Assembly (NCBI GenBank): GCA_964617995.1
Contig: CAZTXD010000062.1
Span: forward strand, 1 to 19,199
DNA from: CAZTXD01 sp964617995
GTDB lineage: Bacteria; Actinomycetota; Acidimicrobiia; Spongiisociales; ZC4RG35
Direction of reading: 5' to 3'
Length of the DNA: 19,199 nucleotides
The translations under genes were made by a program, and so were the position numbers. The number at the start of each line of letters is the position of its first letter. The stretch's first letter is position 1. This document shows, in pieces, positions 7,501 through 14,009 of the stretch. The notes under the pieces were generated by a model. The model was not told the DNA's origin. It did not search any database and worked only from the letters and a program-made list of their open reading frames with translations.

Positions 7501-7548
7501 TTTTCGCGCATCGAATGCGCGCTATAGCGCGCCTTCGATGCGCGAAAA
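7501..7548. repeat. 48-bp near-perfect palindrome (24-bp arms, one mismatch)
   Basis: The arms 7501-7524 and 7525-7548 are complementary except for the T7516/C7533 pair. The centre is CTATAG flanked by GCGCGC. Each arm can also fold alone: the left arm holds CGCGCAT-CGA-ATGCGCG (7505-7521). It begins with TTTT and ends with AAAA on both strands, opposite in polarity to an intrinsic terminator. A damaged copy lies at 34-81. Alternating C/G blocks make it prone to cruciform or Z-DNA. It may be a REP-like intergenic repeat, a protein-binding site or a transcript-end stem. Confidence 0.9.
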
Positions 7549-7568
7549 GGACGGTGGCCGCCGCACCG
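7545..7568 (-). terminator. Weak intrinsic terminator candidate after the lipoprotein gene
   Basis: On the minus strand CGGTG (7568-7564) pairs with CACCG (7556-7552) across a 7-nt loop and is followed by TCCTTTT (7551-7545). The T tract is the edge of the palindrome. The stem is only 5 bp, so strength is doubtful. Confidence 0.35.
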
Positions 7569-7578
7569 GGGGAGTGGG

Positions 7579-8469
7579 TCAGGGTGCGGGGTCGGACTGG
7601 AGGGGCCGCAGGTTGTGGACCGAGAACACCACCCGGGGCCCGAGGTCGGCGTACTCCGAGTGGGGGTCGAGCACCTCGACGTCGACGCCGATCCACTCGG
7701 GATAGCCCATTTCGGGGTGGTACGAGGCGGAGCCGGTCAGCCGCACCCCGCTGTCCTCGATTCCCTCCGCCGACGAGAACAGCCAGGCGAGGTCCGCGAA
7801 CATGTCGTCCACGGTGATGGGCGACAGCTGCCTGCCGGTGACGTCGTCGAACTCGACCCGCCAGTCGACCACGTGCAGCCCCGCCACCTGTGTCCACAGG
7901 GTTCCGGCCGCCGGGCAGTCGCAGGCGACGGCCGTGAGGAACTCGTAGACGTCGGGCCGCTGCGAGTCCCACACGTCCTGTGCCTCCCTCAGGTCGGCCA
8001 ACGACACGTCATCTCCTGGAAGGCCCGGCTCGAGGTCCACGGCGGTCCAGTGGGTGCCACCGTCGTAGGCTCTCGCTTCCATGTCGATAGCGATGTCGGT
8101 GGGGTATCCCAGCTCAGGGTGGTAGGTGACCTCGACGCTACGACCGTCGGCGATGGCCCTCTCCACTCGGTCGAACAGGGACTCGACCGTCTCGTCGCGA
8201 GGGGTCGAAGCCTCACCGTCCCAGACCACCATGGGGCGGGGAAGGCGCTGATCCGGGTCGCACTCACCGCAGTCGTCGCGGAACTGGAACCGGTAGGTGG
8301 CGATTCCGGCCTCGTCCCAGAGCAGGCGGGCCGCGGCCAGCTCGGCGGCAGGCCCGGCGGACATCGACTCGGCTGACTCGGGCGCGCTGGTCGAGCCGAC
8401 CGTGGCGGTCCCGTTCCCACAGGCGGCCACCACGAGGATGGCGACCGCGGCGCTGTGTCTCCAAACCAT
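7579..8469 (-). CDS. Lipoprotein with two DUF6174-like repeats
   Basis: 296-aa predicted lipoprotein from the ATG at 8469. A short hydrophobic signal AVAILVVAAC ends in a lipobox (VAAC) with Cys17 as the lipid site, followed by a Ser/Ala/Thr-rich linker. The body is an internal duplication. Repeat 1 (about 46-148) has YRFQFRDDCGEC and TYHPELGYPTDIAID; repeat 2 (about 161-288) has YEFLTAVACDCP and SYHPEMGYPEWIGVD. Each keeps a C-x(1-2)-C pair and a Y-HPE-GYP motif, matching my memory of DUF6174 secreted proteins, whose function is unknown. The frame is open to 8523, but the shorter start puts the signal peptide at the N-terminus. It is likely exported to the outer face of the membrane. The next gene upstream (8520) runs the same way, 50 bp away. 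Confidence 0.8.
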   Translation of the reverse strand: MVWRHSAAVAILVVAACGNGTATVGSTSAPESAESMSAGPAAELAAARLLWDEAGIATYRFQFRDDCGECDPDQRLPRPMVVWDGEASTPRDETVESLFDRVERAIADGRSVEVTYHPELGYPTDIAIDMEARAYDGGTHWTAVDLEPGLPGDDVSLADLREAQDVWDSQRPDVYEFLTAVACDCPAAGTLWTQVAGLHVVDWRVEFDDVTGRQLSPITVDDMFADLAWLFSSAEGIEDSGVRLTGSASYHPEMGYPEWIGVDVEVLDPHSEYADLGPRVVFSVHNLRPLQSDPAP

Positions 8470-8519
8470 GGTGCTTCGACGTAGCCGGCCGCCGACGGGT
8501 TCCCGCCCGAGCCGGCGGG

Positions 8520-9167
8520 TCAAGGCGACAGGCCCCTGACCGCCTCGTCGATGGGGGTGTCGCCGCCGACCACCTCGAAAACCCTTCCCACCGTGTTGTC
8601 GCTTCTCAGCGCTTCGGCGATCACAGAGGCGACGTCGGCGCGGGGGATCCGTCCTCGATCGACGTGCCGGGCGAGGCGGACACGACCGGTCGCGGGGTCG
8701 TCGGTGAGGCTCCCGGGCCGCACGACCGTCCAGTCCAGCGAGGAGTCCATCAGAGCGGCGTCGGCCCGTGCCTTCGCCCGCAGGTACACAGAGAAGACGG
8801 AGTCGTCGGAGGGCGGGTGGTCTGTGCCCATCGCCGACACCATCACGAACCGCCGCACCCCCGCCGCCTCCGCCGCTTCCACGGCCTTGACGGCGGCGCC
8901 GTAGTCGACGGTCTCCTTGCGGGCGGCTCCCGACCCGGGACCGGCCCCGGCTGCGAACACGAGAGCGTCGAACCCGCCGATCGTCTCTCCCAGCTCCGAA
9001 GTCGACACCTCCTCCAGGTCGACCACCTCGGCGCCCATCCCCACCGCCTCCAGGTCTCCGATCTGTTCGGGACGCCGGATCAACCCCACCACCTCGTGGT
9101 CGACCGACGCCAGCTCCCCCAGCAGGCGAGCGATCTTCCCGTGACCTCCGGCGACGACGATCCGCAT
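8520..9167 (-). CDS. NAD(P)-binding atypical SDR-family oxidoreductase (YwnB/NmrA-like)
   Basis: 215-aa Rossmann-fold protein. It begins MRIVVAGGHGKIARLLG, the dinucleotide-binding turn (GGHGKIA, residues 7-13) of the NAD(P)H-binding atypical SDR group. Further blocks are FDALVFAAGAGPGSG, RRFVMVSAMGTD (strand 5, with Ser where classical SDRs place the catalytic Ser), YLRAKARADAALMDSSLDWTVVRPG, and RADVASVIAEAL. The Tyr-xxx-Lys pair is replaced by YLRAK, so it is unclear whether it is an enzyme or an NADP sensor. The ATG at 9167 is preferred over a GTG at 9176 because it places the first strand at residue 2. TAGGGT stands 10 nt upstream of it. Divergent from DinB-like 2, with 70 bp between the starts. 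Confidence 0.88.
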   Translation of the reverse strand: MRIVVAGGHGKIARLLGELASVDHEVVGLIRRPEQIGDLEAVGMGAEVVDLEEVSTSELGETIGGFDALVFAAGAGPGSGAARKETVDYGAAVKAVEAAEAAGVRRFVMVSAMGTDHPPSDDSVFSVYLRAKARADAALMDSSLDWTVVRPGSLTDDPATGRVRLARHVDRGRIPRADVASVIAEALRSDNTVGRVFEVVGGDTPIDEAVRGLSP

Positions 9168-9177
9168 GGCCTGCACA

Positions 9178-9183
9178 ACCCTA
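9178..9183 (-). promoter_or_regulatory. Candidate -10 hexamer for the SDR gene
   Basis: TAGGGT on the minus strand, 10 nt before the ATG at 9167. It is the same hexamer as that before the antiporter gene. It lies back to back with the DinB-like 2 hexamer 42 bp away. Confidence 0.35.
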
Positions 9184-9225
9184 CGTGCGCCGGGCCGAAT
9201 GGGGAACCGTCGAACGACCCGGGCC

Positions 9226-9231
9226 TACAAT
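9226..9231 (+). promoter_or_regulatory. Candidate -10 hexamer for DinB-like gene 2 (leaderless)
   Basis: TACAAT differs from TATAAT at one base and lies 6 nt before the GTG at 9238, which puts the transcription start on the start codon. No Shine-Dalgarno and no clear -35 are seen. Confidence 0.5.
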
Positions 9232-9237
9232 CCGAAC

Positions 9238-9840
9238 GTGCCCGACGAGTTCCCGCCCGACCCGAAGGCAACGCTGCATCGCCACCTGCGGGTACAACGC
9301 GACCAGCTCCTCGCCAAGCTGGACGGGCTGGGAGAGCGGGATGTGCGCTGGCCGATGACCTCCACCGGTACCAACCTCCTCGGTTTGGTCAAGCATGTTG
9401 CCAGCGTCCAGCTCGAGTACTTCGGCGAGGTCTTCGGGAGGCCGTCGGGTCGCCCGTTGCCGTGGCTGGGCGATGGCTCGGAGGTCAACGCCGACATGTG
9501 GGCCACCGCCACCGAGACCCGGGCCGAGATCACCGACCTGTACAGGTTCTCCTGCGCACACGCCGACGAGACGATCGGGACGCTGGAGCTCGACTCCATC
9601 GGTGAGGTGCCGTGGTGGCCGCCGCAGCGGAACCAGGTGACGCTCCATGAGATCCTCGTCCACATGACCGCCGAGACGGCCCGACACGCCGGACATGCGG
9701 ACATCATCCGTGAGATGATCGACGGCAAGGCCGGCAACGATGACGGGAACCTGCCGAATCTGTCCGCCGAGGACTGGGGTGCCTACCGCTCCCGGCTCGA
9801 GCAGGTCGCCCAGGCAGCCGCGTCCGGATCGCTTCCCTGA
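9238..9840 (+). CDS. DinB/DUF664-family protein 2
   Basis: 200-aa four-helix-bundle DinB-superfamily protein, paralogous in layout to the one at 4800. The metal-site pattern is present: His in NLLGLVKHVASVQLEYFG, then VHMTAETARHAGHADIIREM with two further His. It probably acts as a metal-dependent thiol (mycothiol-type) transferase or isomerase; the substrate is unknown. The GTG at 9238 is chosen because TACAAT 6 nt upstream predicts a leaderless start there, and because the family normally begins shortly before the PKATLHRHLRVQRDQLLAKL helix. The open frame reaches 9166 but would overlap the divergent SDR gene start. It differs from DinB-like 1 in a longer C-terminus with a LSAEDWGAYRSRLEQ helix. 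Confidence 0.88.
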   Translation: MPDEFPPDPKATLHRHLRVQRDQLLAKLDGLGERDVRWPMTSTGTNLLGLVKHVASVQLEYFGEVFGRPSGRPLPWLGDGSEVNADMWATATETRAEITDLYRFSCAHADETIGTLELDSIGEVPWWPPQRNQVTLHEILVHMTAETARHAGHADIIREMIDGKAGNDDGNLPNLSAEDWGAYRSRLEQVAQAAASGSLP

Positions 9841-10096
9841 GGGAGTCGTCCCCGGCGAAATTCGGGAGACACGCCCAGCATGCGGTGCGACGATGCGAGG
9901 GATGGAACCGCAGTTGCGCCGTTCGACCCACGATGACAACCCGCAGATGCACCGGTGGCTCGACGAGCCCGGGATGGGGCGGTGCCTCCAGGTCGCCAGC
10001 TACTACTTCGTACGGCCGGGTGATCCCGCCACGATCCAGCCGATTCGCCGGGGGCATGGCGGCGGAGCGGGCGGGATCCGAGGTGGCGTAGCGGGG

Positions 10097-10837
10097 ATGG
10101 CCGACGCCATCTTCGAGGAGCCACGACTGGCGCAGGTCTACGACCCGCTCGATCCCGACCGCAGCGACCTGGACGTCTACGTGGCCATGGTCGACGAGTT
10201 CGGTGCCCGCTCCGTACTCGACATCGGATGCGGCACCGGGACCTTCGCCTGCATGCTGGTCTCGCGGGGGATCGAGGTGACCGCCGTTGACCCCGCCGCC
10301 GCGTCCCTCAACGTTGCGCAAACCAAGGCGGGTGCCGATCGGGTGCGGTGGGTGCACGGCTACGCCACCGATCTCGGGCCGCTGCATGTCGACGCCGTCT
10401 TCATGACCGCCAATGTTGCCCAGGTGTTCCTCACCGACGAGGAATGGCACCAGACGCTGTCCGCCGCCTTCGACGCCCTCCGGCCCGGCGGACGGCTGGT
10501 GTTCGAAACCCGCGACCCCGCCGCACGGGCGTGGGAGGGCTGGACCCCCGACCTGACACGCGACCGAAAGAACATCCCCGAGGTCGGTGTCGTAGAGCAC
10601 TGGAACGAGCTGCTCCGCGTCTCCGGTGAGCTGGTCACCTTCCGGGGCACGGTCGTCTTCGAGAGCGACGGAGCCGTCTTCGAGTCCGAGTCGACGCTCC
10701 GGTTCCGGTCCCGGGAGGCGATCGAGTCTTCGTTGACGGAGGCCGGTTTCGTGCTCGAAGAGGTGCGCGACGCCCCCGACCGGCCGGGCAAGGAGTTGGT
10801 GTTCATCGCCCGTCGAGGAAGGGCGATCTCCGTCTGA
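10097..10837 (+). CDS. Class I SAM-dependent methyltransferase
   Basis: 246-aa Rossmann-like methyltransferase. Motif I is SVLDIGCGTGTF (39-50), the acidic end of strand 2 is TAVDPA (62-67), motif III sits in DAVFMTANVAQVFL, and DALRPGGRLVFETRDP is the usual post-motif strand 5. This variant, with a C-terminal half rich in beta strands, is a common small-molecule methyltransferase type; the acceptor is unknown. The ATG at 10097 gives the normal family start, with GAGGTGG 11 nt ahead. The same frame stays open upstream, with ATGs at 9893 and 9902. That extra stretch shows coding-like third positions, so a 65-68-residue N-terminal extension ending in a Gly-rich linker is possible. A strong hairpin follows at 10877. 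Confidence 0.88.
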   Translation: MADAIFEEPRLAQVYDPLDPDRSDLDVYVAMVDEFGARSVLDIGCGTGTFACMLVSRGIEVTAVDPAAASLNVAQTKAGADRVRWVHGYATDLGPLHVDAVFMTANVAQVFLTDEEWHQTLSAAFDALRPGGRLVFETRDPAARAWEGWTPDLTRDRKNIPEVGVVEHWNELLRVSGELVTFRGTVVFESDGAVFESESTLRFRSREAIESSLTEAGFVLEEVRDAPDRPGKELVFIARRGRAISV

Positions 10838-10876
10838 CCACGGCCCGCCGAACGTTCTGGGGCGATACCAACGCGA

Positions 10877-10910
10877 TGCGGACCCGTGGCCGAGTGTCCA
10901 CGGGTCCGCA
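10877..10910. terminator. 13-bp perfect hairpin between convergent methyltransferase and 58-aa gene
   Basis: 10877-10889 pairs perfectly with 10898-10910 around an 8-nt loop. It is centred in the 93-bp gap between two converging genes. The plus-strand tail AATCTTCGT is only mildly T-rich and the minus side has none. It is probably a shared terminator or 3'-end stem. Confidence 0.6.
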
Positions 10911-10930
10911 ATCTTCGTGCTGATGGATAT

Positions 10931-11107
10931 TCAGGCGGCGCGGGTGGCGAGGCCTGGCCGGCTCGGGTCATAGGGCACTAGCCACATGGCGAGTGTGCCG
11001 TCCTCGGAGCGGGCGTAGACGACCACGCCCTCCGACGTGTTGTGGCGCGAGATGATCTCCCGCTTTGCCGCCTGCTGGTTGGCCGCCTCGGTGTGCGGAT
11101 GGTCCAT
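10931..11107 (-). CDS. 58-aa small protein of unknown function
   Basis: Starts at the ATG at 11107 with an excellent Shine-Dalgarno, AAGGAG 6 nt before it, which makes translation likely. The frame is open to 11167, but the shorter start is better supported. The sequence has a polar N-terminal half (EAANQQAAKREIISRHN) and a C-terminal half that looks like a small beta structure: GVVVYARSEDGTLAMWLVPYD. There is no signal or membrane segment and no domain I recognise. It is divergent from the LysR gene, 105 bp between starts, the classic arrangement for a LysR regulator and its target. Its GC-poorer, A/T-rich upstream region differs from the surroundings. Function unknown. Confidence 0.65.
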   Translation of the reverse strand: MDHPHTEAANQQAAKREIISRHNTSEGVVVYARSEDGTLAMWLVPYDPSRPGLATRAA

Positions 11108-11184
11108 GATCGGCTCCTTGGAAGTCGAACTGTGTGTCTCGCCACGATGATCCATCACATCATCCATGAAGTCCAGTTAATTGT

Positions 11185-11202
11185 TTCATACGCTATTGTG
11201 AA
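11185..11202 (+). promoter_or_regulatory. Candidate LysR operator overlapping the lysR -10
   Basis: TTCA (11185-11188) and TGAA (11199-11202) form an inverted repeat across 10 bp in an unusually A/T-rich stretch. TATTGT (11194-11199) inside it resembles a -10. The location, 11 nt before the LysR start and in the divergent gap, fits autoregulation by a LysR protein. Confidence 0.35.
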
Positions 11203-11212
11203 GGGTTCCTGT

Positions 11213-12145
11213 ATGATTGACAGACGTCTGCACGCCCTCCGGATGGTCCACCAGCATGGAACCGTCACTGCTGCCGCCCGTGCCTTGTATCTCACTCCGT
11301 CGGCCGTCTCCCAGCAGCTCCGGAGCCTGGCCGAGGAACTCGGTGCCGAGCTGCTGACACCGCAGGGCCGGGGGGTGGGTCTCACCTCGGAGGCCCAGGT
11401 GATCCTCCGCCACGCCGATGCTCTCTTCGCCGAGTGGGAGGAGGCGCTGGCGGACCTGGCCGCGGTTCAGGAAGGGTCCGCGGGGATCTTGCGACTCTCG
11501 GGGTTCCCAACGGCGGTCGCCTCGTTGCTGGCGCCGGCGGCGGCTCACCTGGAGCGTGCTGCGCCGGCGGTGACGGTGCGGGTAGTGGAGGCTTCCCAGC
11601 CGTCGGACTCCTACGGCTTGGTCATGGCGGGTGAGGTGGACGTGGCGTTGATCGAAGCAGGGCCCGAGGCCCGACCCATCACCGATCCTCGCTTCGAACA
11701 GCGAGAGCTGCTGATCGATCTCCTCGACCTAGCCGTGCCCCACGATCACCCGTTCGCCCGGCGCGACATCGTTGCTCTGTCGGAAGCGGCCGAGGAGCCG
11801 TGGATCACGTCCTCCCCCCGTGCCACCTCCCGCCACCTGGTGCTCGTCGCCTGCGCTGCGGCCGGGTTCACTCCTCGCATCGTCCACGAGGCGCTCGAGT
11901 GGTACGGGGTCACCGCCCTGGTCGCCAGGGGCCTCGGGGTGGCGCTCCTTCCCCGGCTGACACAGATTCCCCCCGGCCTGGCGGTGAGGCGGGTCCCCCT
12001 ACAGGGTCCCCCGCAGCCGTCTCGTGTGATCCTCACCTGTGTGAGGAGCGGCAGCAGCCGCCAGCCCCTGATCCAGCGGGGCCTCGATGCCCTCGGCCAC
12101 GCCGCCGCCGAGCTGGAGTGGGTGGAGGCGGAGCCACCATCGTGA
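11213..12145 (+). CDS. LysR-family transcriptional regulator
   Basis: 310-aa regulator. Residues 1-60 are a winged helix-turn-helix: DRRLHALRMVHQHGTVTAAA then LYLTPSAVSQQLRSL, where the recognition helix carries the typical TPSAVSQQL. Residues 90-300 form the periplasmic-binding-like effector domain, starting GILRLSGFPTAVASLL and including AGEVDVALIEAG and ALVARGLGVALLPRL, both usual LysR landmarks. The open frame extends upstream to 11042, but the ATG at 11213 starts exactly at the HTH. It is divergent from the 58-aa gene, which is a plausible target along with its own promoter. The effector cannot be deduced. The stop lies 18 bp from the end of the converging TPR pseudogene. Confidence 0.92.
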   Translation: MIDRRLHALRMVHQHGTVTAAARALYLTPSAVSQQLRSLAEELGAELLTPQGRGVGLTSEAQVILRHADALFAEWEEALADLAAVQEGSAGILRLSGFPTAVASLLAPAAAHLERAAPAVTVRVVEASQPSDSYGLVMAGEVDVALIEAGPEARPITDPRFEQRELLIDLLDLAVPHDHPFARRDIVALSEAAEEPWITSSPRATSRHLVLVACAAAGFTPRIVHEALEWYGVTALVARGLGVALLPRLTQIPPGLAVRRVPLQGPPQPSRVILTCVRSGSSRQPLIQRGLDALGHAAAELEWVEAEPPS

Positions 12146-12163
12146 CGCCCGTTGCCGCCGAGC

Positions 12164-12458
12164 TCACTTGATCGCCGGGTCCAGCTCGTCTGTGCCAGGT
12201 CGATCGAGGGCCGGTTGCAGGCCGTCGCCTCGGGCCAGCGACGCCGCCGCTTGTACACCAACCCAGGTTGAACCATGGAGCTCCGAATTGCGGGACGGTG
12301 TCGATCGACTTCATGAACAGGCGCTCGGCGCTGTCGAGATCGTCGGCCATCAAGGACGTACGTCCCTCCTCGTTCAGTTTGAGAGCCCTCTTGACGTGCC
12401 TCGGCTTGGGCTCCTGCGACCACTCGGGCGGCGGGAAGCCCAGGACATCGATCATCAC
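12164..12458 (-). pseudogene. Frameshifted tetratricopeptide-repeat protein remnant
   Basis: The first 67 codons read as a good TPR protein: MMIDVLGFPPPEW, then a helix pair RALKLNEEGRTSLMADDLDS and RLFMKSIDTVPQFGAPWFNL. After FNLG the frame turns into an Arg/Pro-rich shadow. The natural continuation, LVYKRRRRWPEATAC..SIDLA, lies in another minus-strand frame, as after one lost base near 12264-12270. A further shift near 12190 would give PGTDELDPAIK and a stop at 12164. Two single-base losses would explain this. The start (GTG 12458 or ATG 12455) keeps a TANNNT hexamer just upstream. Sequencing error is an alternative to true decay. TPR proteins bind partner proteins; the partner is unknown. 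Confidence 0.7.
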
Positions 12459-12461
12459 CCG

Positions 12462-12467
12462 ATGGTA
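12462..12467 (-). promoter_or_regulatory. Candidate -10 hexamer before the TPR remnant
   Basis: TACCAT on the minus strand is 6 nt before the ATG at 12455. It fits the leaderless spacing seen at other genes here and suggests the remnant had its own promoter. Confidence 0.3.
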
Positions 12468-12488
12468 CGTCTGCGAGCGTGACCTTGC

Positions 12489-14009
12489 TCAGCCCGATCC
12501 CAACGCCCGATGCAGGAAGGCGGCCATCTGCGCCCGGGTGACCTGCTCGCCGGGGCAGAAGCGATCATTCACAGGAGGGTTGCACCCCCGGGTGACGCCG
12601 GCGGTGCCCAAACGGTCGATGTCGCTTTCGAACACCGAGCCGTCGTCATCGACGAAGAGGTTGCCGCCGCCGTCGTCGGTGTAACCGAGAGCTCGCACGA
12701 GGAAGGCCGCCATCTGGGCTCGGGTGAGGGGGTCCTGGGGGCAGAAACGGTCGTTGACGGGAGGATTACAGCCGCGGGTTATCCCGGCGGCCGCTAGTCG
12801 CTCGATGTCGGCTTCGAATACGGAACCGTCGTCGTCGACGAAGGGGTCGTCGAGCCGTTCCGTCAGTCCGAGAGCTCGGACGATGAAGGCGGCCATCTGC
12901 CCGCGGGTGACGGACTGGCCGGGACAGAAGAGGTCGTTGTCGGGTGGGTTGCAGCCCCGGGTTATGCCGTTGAGGGCCAGCCAGACGATGTCTGCCTCGA
13001 AGATCGAGCCTTCGATGTCGGTGAAACCCCCGGGAGCGATGGCGGGCATGAAGATGTCCCGACCCGTGACCTGCTCCTGCACGGCGACGGGGACGCCGAA
13101 GGCCATGTCGAATCGGTCCGAGTCGGGATACCACGTTTCGGCGAAGTCTCCCAGCGGGTCCACCGCCAGCAGGTAGTAGATGCCGGTTGGGACACCCTCG
13201 AATCGGAACTCTCCGGCGGCGTCGGTGCGCTCCACGTCCAGGAGCTGAAGATCGGGATCGACCAGGCCGACGTCCACGTCGGGAACGGGACCGAAGTACT
13301 CGCCGAAGACCGTCCCGGAGATGCTCCCGGTGGTGTCGACCACGAAGTCGACGCCGGACGTCGTCTGCCGGTCCTCGACCACCACGACGTCGGCGGAGGA
13401 GAAGTCATCCTCGCCGTCGTACCAGACGTCGCCCTCGACGTAGTAGAGCTTGTATTCGCCGGGTGGGAGGAGCCCCGCCACGTAGTTTCCGTCCTCGTCG
13501 GTGCCTGCCTGCTGGACCGGCTGCTCGCCGGCGACGGCATGGATTTCGACGGTATGCCCGAACAGGCCGGCGTGACTGTCTCCGACCCTGCCGGCGATGG
13601 CCCCACCCTGGGTGAGGTCGGCGTCGATCCCGGTGGTTTCTTGCCCGTCGATTACCGTCACTGGATCGGCCGAGGCGAGGTCGTAGCGGTTGTCGTACCA
13701 CTCCTGTAAGTACTCTTCCAGGCTGAACCTCACCGTGTAGTCGCCCGGTGGCAGGTCCATGATGATGTAGCTGCCGTCCCCGGCGGTCTCGATGAATCCG
13801 ATGAAAGGGTCTTCGTGGATGAGCTCGGCTTCTACCCCCACCCCGGCTGTCGGCGTCCCGTCGACGGTGACGACCCCGGAGATGGAACCGGTCTGGGTGG
13901 CCGGCGTGGCCGTCGCCATCCCGGCGATGAGGCACGCGCTCACAAGGATGGCCAATGCCCCGCCCTTCCGGGAGAACATGCTTGTCTTTCCAGACCGCTC
14001 GGTGATCAT
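12489..14009 (-). CDS. Secreted protein with three carboxypeptidase-regulatory-like domains and three SLH-like repeats
   Basis: 506 aa. A signal peptide spans 1-36 (basic start, hydrophobic ALAILVSACLIAGMATATPA). Three beta-sandwich repeats of the carboxypeptidase-regulatory/CNA-B-like kind follow at about 41-123, 135-225 and 227-324. Each opens with GSISG or GAIAG and has a DGxY/FxxxxLPPGxY block (for example GDGSYIIMDLPPGDYTVRF). Residues 330-505 are three SLH-like repeats, each with a conserved pair in GCNPPxNDxFCP and TRxQMAAFxxRAL. Such C-terminal repeats are thought to hold proteins at the actinobacterial surface. The ATG at 14009 has a strong GGAGG 7 nt upstream and shares ATGA with the acyl-CoA ligase stop, so the two are translationally coupled. 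The ligand is unknown; no enzymatic domain is visible. Confidence 0.85.
   Translation of the reverse strand: MITERSGKTSMFSRKGGALAILVSACLIAGMATATPATQTGSISGVVTVDGTPTAGVGVEAELIHEDPFIGFIETAGDGSYIIMDLPPGDYTVRFSLEEYLQEWYDNRYDLASADPVTVIDGQETTGIDADLTQGGAIAGRVGDSHAGLFGHTVEIHAVAGEQPVQQAGTDEDGNYVAGLLPPGEYKLYYVEGDVWYDGEDDFSSADVVVVEDRQTTSGVDFVVDTTGSISGTVFGEYFGPVPDVDVGLVDPDLQLLDVERTDAAGEFRFEGVPTGIYYLLAVDPLGDFAETWYPDSDRFDMAFGVPVAVQEQVTGRDIFMPAIAPGGFTDIEGSIFEADIVWLALNGITRGCNPPDNDLFCPGQSVTRGQMAAFIVRALGLTERLDDPFVDDDGSVFEADIERLAAAGITRGCNPPVNDRFCPQDPLTRAQMAAFLVRALGYTDDGGGNLFVDDDGSVFESDIDRLGTAGVTRGCNPPVNDRFCPGEQVTRAQMAAFLHRALGSG

Noticed and set aside
7501..7548. Palindrome as an intrinsic terminator
   Set aside because: Its tails are T before and A after the stem on both strands, the wrong order. 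Only a weak separate stem at 7552-7568 borrows its T tract.
9704..10600. 298-aa minus-strand open frame over DinB-like 2 and the methyltransferase
   Set aside because: No recognisable domain, and it lies antisense to a clear methyltransferase with motif I intact.
12510..13176. DNA repetition in the SLH-like region as a CRISPR or satellite
   Set aside because: The roughly 180-bp spaced similarities are the coding of three SLH-like repeats in one intact gene.
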